Below are positions 35,579-45,771 of a stretch of DNA of 64,000 nt, piece after piece (the stretch's first letter is position 1; each line of letters opens with the position of its first letter). The translations under genes were made by a program, and so were the position numbers. Under the pieces are notes generated by a model. The model worked only from the letters and a program-made list of their open reading frames with translations. It searched no databases and was not told where the DNA came from. The stretch spans positions 1,036,527-1,100,526 of the forward strand of contig JAHISV010000005.1 in the NCBI GenBank assembly GCA_018818065.1. Reading direction: 5' to 3'. Origin of the DNA: Bacteroidota bacterium. GTDB taxonomy: Bacteria; Bacteroidota; Ignavibacteria; Ignavibacteriales; Melioribacteraceae.

Positions 35579-36718
35579 CTAAAATTCAATTCTTTTCTTT
35601 GTCCTACTAGCATATTCCAAAACGAATGGGCTTGCTACAAAAATTGATGAATAAGTACCAATAATTATCCCGAAAAATAATGTGAACGCGAAACCTCTCA
35701 GAACATCACCGCCAAAAAACAGCAGAATAAAAACAACAAATAAAGTTGTTAGGGAAGTAACAAGAGTTCTGCGCATTGTCTTATTGATAGCATTATTAAT
35801 ATTATCTTTAAGAAGAGCAGTTTTGTGTATCTTAACATTTTCTCTAACTCTGTCAAATACTACCACAGTATCGTTAATTGAATATCCCACTAAAGTTAAA
35901 AATGCAGCTACCACATCCACTGAAATATCAAGGTTAAGCCCGGGAATTAAACCGTATAACAAAGAAAACAATCCAAGTGTAATCAAAACATCATGGAATA
36001 AAGCAATTACAGCTCCAACAGCAAAGGTAAATTTAAATCGAATCCCTAAGTAAATTAGAATGACCATCAAGGCTAAAGCAACAGCTAAAATAGAATTTTG
36101 AGCTAATTCTTTACCAACCTTTGGACCAACTCTATCTTCTTTAAGTATTGTGAAGTGATTCCCCACAAAACTTTCCATAATATTCTCTACAATCCAATCG
36201 GAAATACCAATTGTAACAAGCACTTCGTCGTTTCCTTCAATTAACGATGCATGAGTTGACTGGAATCCATTTTCAATTAAAGTCGCAATTAGATCATCCA
36301 TAACAGAAGGATCTGAGATTTTGTAAGTAACTGAATTGAACGAAGAATCAGTAATTGATTTGGTTATGGATGGAAAATTAGTAGAAATCACTTTATCAAT
36401 CGATCCTAAAATGGAAGGATAAACATCAGCTGGAATTTCCTGAAGCTCAGTTCTTATCAAAACGCCTCTTGTTCCGCCAAAAGTTTTTACCTCAATATTT
36501 CCCAGTCCAATATCACTAACCAATTCACGAACTTCACTTATTTCAACAGGGTTGTCAAAATTTAGCGCAATTTCGGTACCACCTTTAAAATCGATACCTA
36601 ATTCAAGCCCTCTAAAAAGCAGACTGATCAAACTAAGTCCGATTAAGGTAGCTGAAATCATAAAGGCAATTTTTCGTTTACCTAAGAAGTCAAAATTAAG
36701 ATTATCTAGTAGTCGCAT
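35579..36718 (-). CDS. secF: Protein translocase subunit SecF
   Basis: SecF works with SecD in the SecYEG translocon, using the proton gradient to pull proteins across the inner membrane. The 379-residue protein shows six transmembrane helices with a periplasmic domain after the first. Family motifs are GIDFKGGTEIAL near residue 38 and the TM4-TM5 stretch SINDTVVVFDRVREN. Length is normal. It follows secD by 26 bp in the same operon, and the pair are separate genes rather than the SecDF fusion seen in some relatives. Confidence 0.96.
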   Translation of the reverse strand: MRLLDNLNFDFLGKRKIAFMISATLIGLSLISLLFRGLELGIDFKGGTEIALNFDNPVEISEVRELVSDIGLGNIEVKTFGGTRGVLIRTELQEIPADVYPSILGSIDKVISTNFPSITKSITDSSFNSVTYKISDPSVMDDLIATLIENGFQSTHASLIEGNDEVLVTIGISDWIVENIMESFVGNHFTILKEDRVGPKVGKELAQNSILAVALALMVILIYLGIRFKFTFAVGAVIALFHDVLITLGLFSLLYGLIPGLNLDISVDVVAAFLTLVGYSINDTVVVFDRVRENVKIHKTALLKDNINNAINKTMRRTLVTSLTTLFVVFILLFFGGDVLRGFAFTLFFGIIIGTYSSIFVASPFVLEYASRTKKRIEF

Positions 36719-36744
36719 TTATCTATTATCTCCTAAAAACTTTT

Positions 36745-38634
36745 TTATCCTACGTTAATTTTCATTCCCTTAGAGGCCATTATGTCGAAGACCAATCTGG
36801 TTAATACCAATGCACTAAATAAACTGCATACAATACCAATCATAAGTGTTAAAGCAAAGCCTTGAACTGGACCACTACCAAATTGATAAAGGATTACACC
36901 AGTAAAGAAAGTTGTAATGTTGGAGTCGAATATTGCACTATAAGAATGCGCATAACCACTTTCAATGGCAGCTTTAACTGTTTTTCCGGTAGCAAGTTCT
37001 TCTCTAATTCTTTCATAAATCAGAACGTTAGCATCAACTGCCATACCGATTGTTAGAATAAGACCCGCAAAACCCGGTAAGGTAAGAGTAGCCTGGAATC
37101 CGGCAAGAATACCCATAATAAATACCATGGTAAAAAATAATGCAAGATCAGCAATTGAACCCGAGGATTTATAGTAATAAATCATAAATACCGCTACAAG
37201 TAGAAATCCTATCAGGAGTGAAGTTACACCTTGGTTGATTGAATCTTGTCCTAAAGAAGGACCAACTGTTCTTTCTTCCATAATCTCAACGGATGCGGGA
37301 AGTGAACCGGCTTTCAGAACGATTTCCATCAACTTGGATTCTTCAAGGTTTTCCATACCGGAAATACGTGTATTTCCACCTGGAATTTTCTCCTGGATTA
37401 CAGGTGCCGAATAAATATATCCATCCAGAATAACAGCTATTCTTTTACCAACATTTGAACCAGTTATTCTTGCCCAATCTCTGGCACCATCAGAATTCAT
37501 TGACATGGTAACAACAGGTTCTGTTGTTTGCGGATCAATATTTGCCTGGGCTTCCTCAATAACACCACCAGTAAGTTCAGCGGTTTTGTTAACCAAGTAC
37601 ATTTTGTAAATATCGGTTCCTTCCTGGTTTATTTCCGGTTTTGCCGAAAAAACAAATTCTACATTATCAGGAACAACATTTTTAATTTCTGGTCTTTTCA
37701 AATAGCTAAGAATAATATCTCTGTCTTTATCGCTAACAAATGCATCAGCATAAGGGCTTTGAGGATTAATTAGAGCAACAGAGAAAAATGGATGTTGCTT
37801 TGCAAATTCCTCTTTAGATAAATCAGCACTGGAAGAATCGGTAGTTACCGAAGAATCCTTAATACCATTAGAGGAGGCAGCTAAAACTTCATCAATTCTA
37901 TTCATTATTGGAATAGTAAAATCTGAGTCTTTAACAAACCTAAATTCAAGAACTGCTCTTCCTTGTAAAAGTCTTTTAGCCTCATCTTCATTTGAGAGAC
38001 CGGGCAGCTGAATAATAATACGACGAGAGCCTTGCTTTTCGATGCTGGGTTCTGATACGCCATACTGGTTAACTCTGTTACTAATAATTTCAATTGCACG
38101 GCTTACTGCATCTTCTTCTTGTTCTTCAAGGCGATCAATAATTTCATCATCATTTTCACGAATTGAGCCAAAATAACGGCTAAGTCTTATGCCTTCTGCT
38201 TGAAGTTTTCTAACAAGTATCGTTACAACGTTTTCCTCAGAAAGTCTTGACTCAACTTCTGCTTCGCCTAACGCTTTACGGAATGCATCATCCGGATCTT
38301 TTGCTACTCTCTCAAGTAGGTTGGCAGTATTAACTTCCATTACAAGATACATACCACCTTGTAAATCAAGCCCTAACTTCATTCTCTTTTCACGAGCCAC
38401 TCTTATTGCCGGATCAGCAGTTTTAATACTGTCTTCTTTAATTCTCAAAATATCATTCAAATCAGCTGCGCTGATAGTAGGATTTGAAACCTTAATATTT
38501 TCCTTAATGACACTCAAAGACTCGGTAATTTCTGCAGTATATTGACTGTCTGAGTAGGTGGGGTAAAGTAAATAAATACTTAACGCCAAGGCACCGAGAA
38601 TAAGTAAAATTCTGAATCTAAACTCTTTCATCAT
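36745..38634 (-). CDS. secD: Protein translocase subunit SecD
   Basis: The 629-residue partner of SecF. Features are an N-terminal transmembrane helix, the GLDLQGGMYLVMEV motif near residue 88, a large periplasmic P1 head domain and the SecD/SecF membrane domain with TIGMAVDANVLIYERIREEL. Two ATGs are adjacent at the start; the second is at a slightly better distance from GAAGG. It heads the secD-secF operon and has 208 bp upstream, which includes the rplI terminator and presumably the sec promoter. Confidence 0.96.
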   Translation of the reverse strand: MMKEFRFRILLILGALALSIYLLYPTYSDSQYTAEITESLSVIKENIKVSNPTISAADLNDILRIKEDSIKTADPAIRVAREKRMKLGLDLQGGMYLVMEVNTANLLERVAKDPDDAFRKALGEAEVESRLSEENVVTILVRKLQAEGIRLSRYFGSIRENDDEIIDRLEEQEEDAVSRAIEIISNRVNQYGVSEPSIEKQGSRRIIIQLPGLSNEDEAKRLLQGRAVLEFRFVKDSDFTIPIMNRIDEVLAASSNGIKDSSVTTDSSSADLSKEEFAKQHPFFSVALINPQSPYADAFVSDKDRDIILSYLKRPEIKNVVPDNVEFVFSAKPEINQEGTDIYKMYLVNKTAELTGGVIEEAQANIDPQTTEPVVTMSMNSDGARDWARITGSNVGKRIAVILDGYIYSAPVIQEKIPGGNTRISGMENLEESKLMEIVLKAGSLPASVEIMEERTVGPSLGQDSINQGVTSLLIGFLLVAVFMIYYYKSSGSIADLALFFTMVFIMGILAGFQATLTLPGFAGLILTIGMAVDANVLIYERIREELATGKTVKAAIESGYAHSYSAIFDSNITTFFTGVILYQFGSGPVQGFALTLMIGIVCSLFSALVLTRLVFDIMASKGMKINVG

Positions 38635-38790
38635 ACCTTCTATTTAGTTTGTTTTCGAAAAATTCCCAAATTTATTAAGACTATAAATATAGATAGTGAG
38701 ATCCTAAAAGTCAATTTCTATACTATATATCGAAGCTTGGTAAGTTGTTAGTATATAATGAGTTAAAGGTTTAGTATAGTAGTTGCACAT

Positions 38791-38825
38791 AAAAAAAGCC
38801 CCTGCGCAATTAGCGGAGAGGCTTT
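38791..38825 (-). terminator. Terminator of the rpsF-rplI operon
   Basis: AAAGCC and GGCTTT outer arms with imperfect GC-rich inner pairing (38795-38825) are followed on the minus strand by seven T, 18 bp after the rplI stop. Confidence 0.75.
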
Positions 38826-38842
38826 AAGTAAGAATAATTAAT

Positions 38843-39286
38843 CTACTCTCTAACCACCCAGGTTTTTATAACAGCATTAACTTTTGGATGCAACTTAACA
38901 GTTACACTGTAAATACCGAGCGATTTAATTTGCTCTTCAAGTTCAATTTTTCTCTTGTCAATCTCATAACCTTTTTCCTTAAGAGAATCGGCAATCATTT
39001 GGGTAGTAACTGAGCCAAATATTTTATCTTCTTCACCAACTTTAACGGGAATAGTGATGGATACTTTTTCTAATTCTGCAGATAGTTCTTGAGCGCTAAC
39101 CAAATTTTTGGCTTCTTTTTTTGCTGTTTGTCTCTGCTCTTCTTCAAGGGCTTTTAAGTTACCAGCAGTAGCTTGAAAAGCAATACCTCTAGGAATAAGG
39201 AAATTAAGCGCATAACCATCTTTAACATCAACAGAGGTTCCCACTTCACCTAGTTGGTCATAGTTTTTTCTTAAAATTACTTTCAT
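38843..39286 (-). CDS. rplI: 50S ribosomal protein L9
   Basis: L9 binds 23S rRNA and has two globular domains joined by a long helix. The 147 residues begin MKVILRKNYDQLGEVGTSVDVKDGYALNFLIPRG, the N-terminal RNA-binding domain signature. A connecting helix (about 45-80) and the C-terminal domain with FGSVTTQMIAD follow. Length and context are normal: it is the last gene of rpsF-ssb-rpsR-rplI and is followed by a terminator. Confidence 0.97.
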   Translation of the reverse strand: MKVILRKNYDQLGEVGTSVDVKDGYALNFLIPRGIAFQATAGNLKALEEEQRQTAKKEAKNLVSAQELSAELEKVSITIPVKVGEEDKIFGSVTTQMIADSLKEKGYEIDKRKIELEEQIKSLGIYSVTVKLHPKVNAVIKTWVVRE

Positions 39287-39300
39287 CTTTAATCTCCTTA

Positions 39301-39510
39301 TTACTTAACAGCTTCAGAAACAAATGGCATTACAGCAATTTGTCTGGCTCTTTTGATTGCGCGAACTAATTCTCTATGTTGCTTGGCACTAAGACCAGTA
39401 ATTCTTCTGGGAATTATTTTACCCTGATCTGTAACAAACTTTTGCAATTTTTTTCCATCTTTATAATCGATGTACTCTTCTATTACTCTTTTTACTCTTC
39501 TTGATTTCAT
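39301..39510 (-). CDS. rpsR: 30S ribosomal protein S18
   Basis: A 69-residue S18 protein; motifs are [25 protein letters not shown] and [22 protein letters not shown]. It forms a heterodimer with S6, whose gene is in the same operon. It has no cysteines, so it is of the zinc-free type. It starts 13 bp after ssb and ends 14 bp before rplI. Confidence 0.97.
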   Translation of the reverse strand: MKSRRVKRVIEEYIDYKDGKKLQKFVTDQGKIIPRRITGLSAKQHRELVRAIKRARQIAVMPFVSEAVK

Positions 39511-39523
39511 TTTTATTGACCTC

Positions 39524-39994
39524 TTAATTATTTTCGTTCATTAAATCCGATTCTTCATCAGTAAGGAATTTGTCGAATGAATTGTCTTCGAATGATGTAT
39601 CATCTATATCATCAGTTGTAGCTATATCATCATCATCATCATTTTTACTAAATTTATTAAGAAATTGGATCCTTTTTGCTTTAATTTCAACAATAGTCCT
39701 GTTTCTTCCGTCATCAGTTTTAAAGGTTCTGCTTTGTAACTCGCCATCAACAAGAACAGCGCTACCTTTTCTTAATCTATCTTTACAACTATCAGCCAGT
39801 TTATTCCATGCCACAACACCAACATAACATACATCTTCCTGCCATTGATTACTGCTATCTTTATATCTTCTGTTAGCAGCAATATGAAAATTTACAACAG
39901 GTGTTCCATTCGATGTTTGACGGAAAATCGGATCTTTCGTTAAGTTTCCGGCAACAATAACATGATTTAGTTCCGGCATTTTCAATTCAGCCAT
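39524..39994 (-). CDS. ssb: Single-stranded DNA-binding protein
   Basis: A 156-residue SSB with an OB-fold domain (about 8-112; [49 protein letters not shown]). The acidic C-terminal tail ([19 protein letters not shown]) is present, but the protein ends SDLMNENN rather than in the usual DDxPF tip through which SSB recruits partner proteins. The position between rpsF and rpsR is the common bacterial arrangement. Whether another SSB with a normal tip exists cannot be seen here. Confidence 0.95.
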   Translation of the reverse strand: MAELKMPELNHVIVAGNLTKDPIFRQTSNGTPVVNFHIAANRRYKDSSNQWQEDVCYVGVVAWNKLADSCKDRLRKGSAVLVDGELQSRTFKTDDGRNRTIVEIKAKRIQFLNKFSKNDDDDDIATTDDIDDTSFEDNSFDKFLTDEESDLMNENN

Positions 39995-40025
39995 TACATT
40001 CCTCCATACGAATACAAATTAAAAA

Positions 40026-40475
40026 TTATTCTTCGGTTTCGTTTGATTCTTCAACTTTCTCCGAAGGTTTTTCAACCTCCACTTTCTTTGTCTCTTCAAC
40101 AACTACTTCCTCAACAACAGCTTCTTCAGATGCTTTGGCTTCTTCTTTTTCTTTTAAATTTTGAATGTTCTCCAGATCATTGGCATCAAGAACAATTGTC
40201 AGATAACGAATAATATTTTCGTCTAAACGAAATAATCTTTCAAGATCTTTAATAACACTTGTTTCAGCTTCGAATCTGAAAAGCGCATAATAACCACTTT
40301 TTGATTTCTGAATAGGGTAGGCTAATCTTTTTCTGCCCCATTTTTCAATCTCTGCGATTTTGGATTCTTTACTGAGAAGATGATCTTCAATTTTGGTAAT
40401 AGTTGAGTTGACTTGTTCGTCGTCGAGTGCTGCATTAATAATAACAACACTCTCATAATGATTGTGTTTCATCAA
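40026..40475 (-). CDS. rpsF: 30S ribosomal protein S6
   Basis: A 149-residue S6. The ferredoxin-like domain spans about 1-100 (YESVVIINAALDDEQV, IEKWGRKRLAYPIQKSKSGYYALFRFEAE). A Glu/Val/Lys-rich extension of about 45 residues follows and ends in SNETEE, longer than in E. coli S6 and different from its poly-Glu tail. It is the first ribosomal gene after hppA, 80 bp downstream, preceded by a GGGAGG ribosome site and a hairpin. Confidence 0.96.
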   Translation of the reverse strand: MMKHNHYESVVIINAALDDEQVNSTITKIEDHLLSKESKIAEIEKWGRKRLAYPIQKSKSGYYALFRFEAETSVIKDLERLFRLDENIIRYLTIVLDANDLENIQNLKEKEEAKASEEAVVEEVVVEETKKVEVEKPSEKVEESNETEE

Positions 40476-40500
40476 ATAACCTCCCTTTGGGCATTTGGCC

Positions 40501-40520
40501 TACTAATTTGTTTATTAGTA
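40501..40520 (-). promoter_or_regulatory. Hairpin in the rpsF leader
   Basis: TACTAAT and ATTAGTA form a perfect 7-bp stem with a 6-nt loop, about 25 nt before the rpsF start. No T-tract follows on the minus strand, so it is not a normal terminator for hppA. S6/S18 leaders in many bacteria hold an autoregulatory RNA near this place; the expected CCG bulge of that motif is not evident, so the link is tentative. Confidence 0.35.
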
Positions 40521-40555
40521 AACAGGGTTTAAGAAAATAACTTTGAAAGATAACA

Positions 40556-42622
40556 TTATTTAATAAGCGGTGCAATAACTAAAGACACCACAGACATTAA
40601 TTTGATTAAAATATTAAGGGATGGTCCGGAAGTATCTTTGAACGGATCTCCAACTGTATCTCCTATAACTGCTGCCTTATGGGCATCTGAACCTTTGGAG
40701 TATTTATAACCATCAATAACAATTCCTTCCTCAATTAATTTTTTTGCATTGTCCCAGGCTCCACCTGCATTGGATTGAAAAATTGCCATCAATACACCAC
40801 TACTTGTTACACCTGCAAGCATTCCAGCAAGCATGTATTTATCATAAAAACCAACGACAACCGGCACACCAATGGCCAATAATCCTGGTAATATCATTTC
40901 TTTAATTGCGGCTTTTGTTGAAATCTCAACACATTTTGAATATTCGGCAATGGCAGTGCCTTCACGAAGTCCAGGAATTTCCCTAAATTGTCTTCCAACT
41001 TCAATTATCATTTCTTTGGCGGCTCTGCCAACAGCTGACATTGAGAGAGAAGAAAATAGAAACGGAAGCATAGCTCCAATGAAAAGGCCGCCCATGATGA
41101 TTGGTTTCGAAATGTCGATAGCCAAAATATCTGCCTGAAGCATATATGCTGAAAAAAGAGCAAGCGCTGTAAGTGCGGCCGATCCTATTGCAAATCCCTT
41201 TCCTACTGCAGCTGTTGTATTTCCAACTGCATCAAGTTTATCTGTTCTCTGTCTTACCTCTTTGGGCAGATCCGCCATTTCAGCAATTCCGCCTGCGTTA
41301 TCGGCAATTGGACCATAAGCATCAACTGCTAATTGGATGCCAGTAGTTGACAACATACCAAGAGCTGCAATTGCGATACCATAAAGGTTTGCAAATGAAT
41401 GTGCCCAAATAATTCCAAATACTATAATTATAATTGGAGCAGCGGTAGACATCATACCAACACTAAGACCCGAAATTATATTAGTAGCAGCGCCTGTGAT
41501 TGATTGATTTGCTATGTTAATAACCGGTTTTTTATCTGTTCCTGTATAGTATTCAGTAACCATACCAATCAGTATACCAGACACCAATCCAATTACAGTT
41601 GCAACAAAAACTCCATTTGCAGTATAGTTAAATCCATTAGCTGACCACTCAGATGGAAGAATGTAATTGATAATAAAATATGAGGCAACTAGCATTGAGC
41701 CAGCGGCAACAAATTCACCGGCATTTAGTGCATGTTGTGGATTCCCGCCTTCTTTAACCTTCACAAAAAAGGTTCCAAGCAAAGAAAATATAATTCCTGC
41801 ACCAGCTAATATTAATGGTAGTAGAACAGCCTCAATACCAATACCATGAACATCAGGACCAATAAATGCAGCACCCAGTACCATGGTCCCTATTATTGCT
41901 CCGATAAAAGATTCAAAAAGATCAGCACCCATACCTGCAACATCACCAACATTATCACCAACATTATCAGCTATTGTCGCGGGGTTCCTGGGGTCATCTT
42001 CCGGAATACCTTCGTAAACTTTACCTGCAAGGTCAGCACCAACATCAGCAGCTTTAGTAAAAATACCACCACCGACGCGGGCAAAAAGTGCTATTGATGA
42101 AGCACCAAGTGAAAATCCTGATAGCACATTTATCACTTGAACCATGTCGGTGAAGATATTTTGATAAAAGATGAATAATCCACTAAGCCCTAAAACTGCC
42201 AGTCCGACTACATTCATGCCCATAATTGAACCGCCGGCGAAAGCCATTGTAAGAGCCTCACCTAATCCGGTTCTCGCAGCTTGAGTCGTTCTTACATTTG
42301 CTTTGGTAGCAGCTATCATTCCAAGGTATCCCGCAAGTGCAGAACATGTAGCCCCGATAATGAATGAAACAGAGATTAACCACGAGGAGTCAACTCGACC
42401 GCTGTTTGAGTAACCTAGCAGGATTGCAACAGATATAACGAAGAACGATAATACTTTATATTCTGTTTTGAGAAATGCTATGGCACCTTCCTTAATATGA
42501 TTAGAAATCTCAGTCATTTTAGGCGTGCCGGTACTCTGCTTTGTTATCCACTTATTCTTAAAGAAAGAATAAGCAAGTGCAACAATCCCCAATAGCGGGA
42601 CTGTATATAAAATTTCTGTCAT
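40556..42622 (-). CDS. hppA: K+-dependent membrane-bound pyrophosphatase
   Basis: A 688-residue membrane PPase with about 16 transmembrane helices that couples PPi hydrolysis to H+ or Na+ transport. The PPi-binding motif [35 protein letters not shown], read in pieces from about residue 190, is intact. The sequence [10 protein letters not shown] carries Ala at the position that is Lys in K+-independent enzymes, so K+ dependence is inferred. The pumped ion cannot be decided by eye. It follows pth by 9 bp within the prs-rplI run. Confidence 0.94.
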   Translation of the reverse strand: MTEILYTVPLLGIVALAYSFFKNKWITKQSTGTPKMTEISNHIKEGAIAFLKTEYKVLSFFVISVAILLGYSNSGRVDSSWLISVSFIIGATCSALAGYLGMIAATKANVRTTQAARTGLGEALTMAFAGGSIMGMNVVGLAVLGLSGLFIFYQNIFTDMVQVINVLSGFSLGASSIALFARVGGGIFTKAADVGADLAGKVYEGIPEDDPRNPATIADNVGDNVGDVAGMGADLFESFIGAIIGTMVLGAAFIGPDVHGIGIEAVLLPLILAGAGIIFSLLGTFFVKVKEGGNPQHALNAGEFVAAGSMLVASYFIINYILPSEWSANGFNYTANGVFVATVIGLVSGILIGMVTEYYTGTDKKPVINIANQSITGAATNIISGLSVGMMSTAAPIIIIVFGIIWAHSFANLYGIAIAALGMLSTTGIQLAVDAYGPIADNAGGIAEMADLPKEVRQRTDKLDAVGNTTAAVGKGFAIGSAALTALALFSAYMLQADILAIDISKPIIMGGLFIGAMLPFLFSSLSMSAVGRAAKEMIIEVGRQFREIPGLREGTAIAEYSKCVEISTKAAIKEMILPGLLAIGVPVVVGFYDKYMLAGMLAGVTSSGVLMAIFQSNAGGAWDNAKKLIEEGIVIDGYKYSKGSDAHKAAVIGDTVGDPFKDTSGPSLNILIKLMSVVSLVIAPLIK

Positions 42623-42631
42623 GAAATTCTC

Positions 42632-43240
42632 CTAATTATCCTCGTTCTGAGAATTGGTTTTAGAATTATCTTTTTGTGAACTTTTACTCAACAGATTTAG
42701 CATAGACTGGGTTCCCCCGAGAAGAAACTCCTCTATAAGTAAAACTGATAATTCTAAACTGGGCTTAATACTGGCAAGTGTTTCATCATCAAATTTACTA
42801 AGTACATAATCGGCTTGTAATCCATTATCAAATTCCTTACCTACACCAAATCTAAGACGCGAAAATTGGTCAGTTTCCAGAGAATGAATAATCGATTTTA
42901 TGCCATTATGTCCGCCATCACCACCAGATTGTCTAATTCTGATTTTTCCAGAGTCGAGGTTTATGTCATCGGATATAATTAGCAAATCGGATACTTCAAG
43001 AGGATAGTTATCTAATACTTCTTTGACGGCTTTACCGCTAAGATTCATATAAGTAACTGGTTTAACAATAAGAAAAGGGGAATCCGAAAATTCCCCTTTT
43101 ACAAAGTAATAATTTCCTTTACCAGGAGATAAACTTAATCTATTTTTTTCTAAAAATAAGTCTAGAATCTTAAAGCCAATATTGTGTCGCGTATCATAAT
43201 AACGCTTTTCAGGGTTACCTAAACCAAATATTGCTCGCAA
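42632..43240 (-). CDS. pth: Peptidyl-tRNA hydrolase
   Basis: Pth releases peptides from peptidyl-tRNA that has dropped off ribosomes. The 202-residue sequence has FGLGNPEKRYYDTRHNIGF (catalytic His in the RHN motif), VKPVTYMNLSGKAV and DDINLDSGKIRIRQSGGDGGHNGIKSI. The start is TTG: an in-frame TAA lies just two codons upstream and the translation from TTG matches the family N-terminus exactly. It lies 8 bp after rplY and 9 bp before hppA. The C-terminal 15 residues are a polar tail rich in Ser and Asn. Confidence 0.96.
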   Translation of the reverse strand: MRAIFGLGNPEKRYYDTRHNIGFKILDLFLEKNRLSLSPGKGNYYFVKGEFSDSPFLIVKPVTYMNLSGKAVKEVLDNYPLEVSDLLIISDDINLDSGKIRIRQSGGDGGHNGIKSIIHSLETDQFSRLRFGVGKEFDNGLQADYVLSKFDDETLASIKPSLELSVLLIEEFLLGGTQSMLNLLSKSSQKDNSKTNSQNEDN

Positions 43241-43248
43241 ATTTTAAC

Positions 43249-43893
43249 TTACTCTCCGTCTTCTTCGTCTGATTTACCTTTTGCAATAACTTCTGGTTCA
43301 ATTGACCCATCTATCGCACCATCTTCGGCTGTTACATCTTCAGCTCCACGAGCTTTCTCAACCGAAACAATGATAGTTTCACCAGGAACCACAAATCTAA
43401 TGCCTTCAATATTGAGGTCTTCCACATGCACTGCATCACCCATCATCATATTAGATATATCAATATCAATAGATTCCGGAAGATCTTTTGGTAAGCATTC
43501 AATTTCCAACTTATGAACATGAACATTTAACATGCCACCTTCTCTAACACCTTTTGAAGTTCCATTAAGTACTACTGGGCAGGGAACAATAATTTTATGT
43601 CCCGCAGTAAGACCCAAAAGATCAACATGCACTATTCTGTCTGTGATAGGATGGAATTGAATGTCTTTTAGAATAGCTTTCTGAGAATCTTTATTATCAA
43701 TATTAAGACTGATAATATGTGTTTCAGATGTATAAACAAAAGGTTTTAATGAAACTTCAGACACAGTAATTGCTGTTGGTTCAGTTTCAGTTGAATAAAG
43801 GATGCCTGGTACAAAACCATCTCTTCTTAACTTATTATTTGCTCCTTTTGTAGAAAGTTCGCGACTTTGAACATTTAAGCTTAACTCAGCCAT
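43249..43893 (-). CDS. rplY: 50S ribosomal protein L25/general stress protein Ctc
   Basis: A 214-residue L25/TL5/CTC-type protein. The first 90 residues are the 5S rRNA-binding domain (MAELSLNVQSREL, KLRRDGFVPGILYS, FHPITDRIVHVDLL). The rest is the C-terminal TL5 beta domain (GTSKGVREGGMLNVHVHKLEIECLPKDLP) with an acidic tail. The long form is usual outside the Enterobacteria. The order prs-rplY-pth is widely conserved. Confidence 0.95.
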   Translation of the reverse strand: MAELSLNVQSRELSTKGANNKLRRDGFVPGILYSTETEPTAITVSEVSLKPFVYTSETHIISLNIDNKDSQKAILKDIQFHPITDRIVHVDLLGLTAGHKIIVPCPVVLNGTSKGVREGGMLNVHVHKLEIECLPKDLPESIDIDISNMMMGDAVHVEDLNIEGIRFVVPGETIIVSVEKARGAEDVTAEDGAIDGSIEPEVIAKGKSDEEDGE

Positions 43894-43926
43894 TTTTTCC
43901 TTCTCCGATATATTGTATACTTTTTG

Positions 43927-44874
43927 TTAACTTTTATCAATTTCAAACAATGAACTAATAGATTCATTATAAAATGATCTATTTATTGCTTCCGCAAATA
44001 ACTCAGAGCAGGTCCTCACAACAATCTTAGAAGAAAGAGTCTTCTTCGAAAGTGGAATACTATCTGTTACGTATAATTTTTTTATTTCAGAATTCTCAAT
44101 TCTCTCTATTGCCGGACCAGATAAAAGGGGATGAGTAACGGCACCATAAACGTCCTTGGCGCCTTTTTCTTTTAATGCAGTAATGGCAGCAACAAATGTA
44201 CCTGCAGTATCAATGAGGTCGTCCACAATTAGAACATTTTTACCTTCAATTTCACCAATCAGATTTACGACTTCAGCAACATTATGCTTTGGTCTGCGCT
44301 TATCAATAACCGCAATATCGGCATCAAGTTTTCTGGCGTAGGAGCGAGCCAATTTGATTCCACCGGCGTCGGGTGATACTACAACCAAATTTTCATTATT
44401 CTCTTTTAGTATTGAAGTAAATACAGGGGATGCATAAAGGTGATCGAATGGAATATCAAAAAATCCCTGAATCTGAGAAGCATGAAGATCCATCGTGATA
44501 ACCCTGTCAGCACCTGCTGTAGTAATCAGGTTCGCAATAAGCTTGGCTGTAATTGCAACACGCGGCTGGTCTTTTCTATCCTGCCTGGCATATCCAAAAT
44601 ATGGAATAACGGCTGTAACTCTTTTTGCTGAGGCTCGTTTGGCAGCGTCAATCATTATCAAAAGTTCCATAATGTTTTCAGCTGGTGTATGAGTTGACTG
44701 GATTATGTAAATATCTCTACCGCGGATATTTTCCTTGTACTTAACCCAGATTTCTCCATCACTAAAATGCTTCATCTCAATCTTTCCGCATGGAAGATTC
44801 AAATAATCGCAAATGGCGGTTGTTAGTTCAGGGTTAGAACTTCCAGAAAATATTATAGCACCTGCTTGCTGCAT
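43927..44874 (-). CDS. prs: Ribose-phosphate pyrophosphokinase
   Basis: Prs makes PRPP from ribose 5-phosphate and ATP for nucleotide, histidine and tryptophan synthesis. The 315 residues contain FSDGEIWVKYKENIRGRDIYIIQSTH, the flexible-loop region YFGYARQDRK and the PRPP-binding signature VLIVDDLIDTAGTF near 220. Length is normal. It heads the prs-rplY-pth-hppA run; a 97 bp gap separates it from the upstream lipoprotein gene. Confidence 0.97.
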   Translation of the reverse strand: MQQAGAIIFSGSSNPELTTAICDYLNLPCGKIEMKHFSDGEIWVKYKENIRGRDIYIIQSTHTPAENIMELLIMIDAAKRASAKRVTAVIPYFGYARQDRKDQPRVAITAKLIANLITTAGADRVITMDLHASQIQGFFDIPFDHLYASPVFTSILKENNENLVVVSPDAGGIKLARSYARKLDADIAVIDKRRPKHNVAEVVNLIGEIEGKNVLIVDDLIDTAGTFVAAITALKEKGAKDVYGAVTHPLLSGPAIERIENSEIKKLYVTDSIPLSKKTLSSKIVVRTCSELFAEAINRSFYNESISSLFEIDKS

Positions 44875-44971
44875 TTTATACGTACCAATACTTTTGAATA
44901 AAGAATCAAAATATAGTGAATTGTCTCAGGTATGTCAAATTCATCGATTCTAGATAGTAAAAGCTTATATG

Positions 44972-45637
44972 TTATTTTCTTTTACTAAACAAGAAATACA
45001 AAACAACAGCAATTACAAAGAAAGCAGAATAGTAGACCCACATAGGAGTTTCCTTTAATCTAAAAGGTGTAATTGTCGCGCTAAGAAATTTTCCGGTACC
45101 AATTTTATCACTACTGAATAGCCAGGTTAATTTATTTTTGTCTATTTCATCTGCATTATGTTTTAAAACTTTACCCGGCAAATAATATACATATTCCATT
45201 TGTTTTGGACTTTTATCAAGACCAAATCCAGTAGCCAACGGAGGAACAAACTGGGAAAATATCTTTGTCTCATTCGGCCCATCAATAAGCGAGAATTTAG
45301 ATAAGTTAAAAATCTCAGTTGAATTAAGTGAATCAATTTTTTCAAAAGTCAATTCAACTTTTGTATGGAAAGAACTATCGGATTTTTGTTCATAAACTTC
45401 AACATCTTCTATTTGCGAAAAAGAAGTAGAAAATTCAGCATTAACAGAGTCAATTTGAAAGATTTCCATATTGGAAATAGTGATTGAATCTTGAGCTGAT
45501 TTCCATTGCATCCAGTAGTGGATAAACATTTCACCTGAACCATCTTTCTTTAATACAGTGATCTGCTGATAGTTGATACAAGCGGTTAATAAAAAAAATG
45601 GTAATATCAGAATCCAGAAGCGGGGTTTATTCATCAC
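44972..45637 (-). CDS. Putative lipoprotein with C-terminal membrane anchor
   Basis: A 221-residue protein of unknown role. It opens with a signal peptide and lipobox, FFLLTACINY, so Cys near residue 19 is probably lipidated. The body is beta-rich (ITVLKKDGSGEMFIHYWM...). A hydrophobic helix near the end (VYYSAFFVIAVVLYFLF) is followed by KRK, so both ends may be membrane-attached. I recognise no family. It is divergent to the FmdB-like gene and lies 97 bp before prs. Confidence 0.7.
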   Translation of the reverse strand: MMNKPRFWILILPFFLLTACINYQQITVLKKDGSGEMFIHYWMQWKSAQDSITISNMEIFQIDSVNAEFSTSFSQIEDVEVYEQKSDSSFHTKVELTFEKIDSLNSTEIFNLSKFSLIDGPNETKIFSQFVPPLATGFGLDKSPKQMEYVYYLPGKVLKHNADEIDKNKLTWLFSSDKIGTGKFLSATITPFRLKETPMWVYYSAFFVIAVVLYFLFSKRK

Positions 45638-45771
45638 ATTAGTACCTGTTTTTTTTGTGGTTTAAGATAGTCAAAATTTTATAAGAATTAAAATGACAGT
45701 TTGATCTTAACAAAATACTGGATACTTTTGTCGGTCTAATTGTTATGATAAATGTAGGTAAAGGATAAAGA

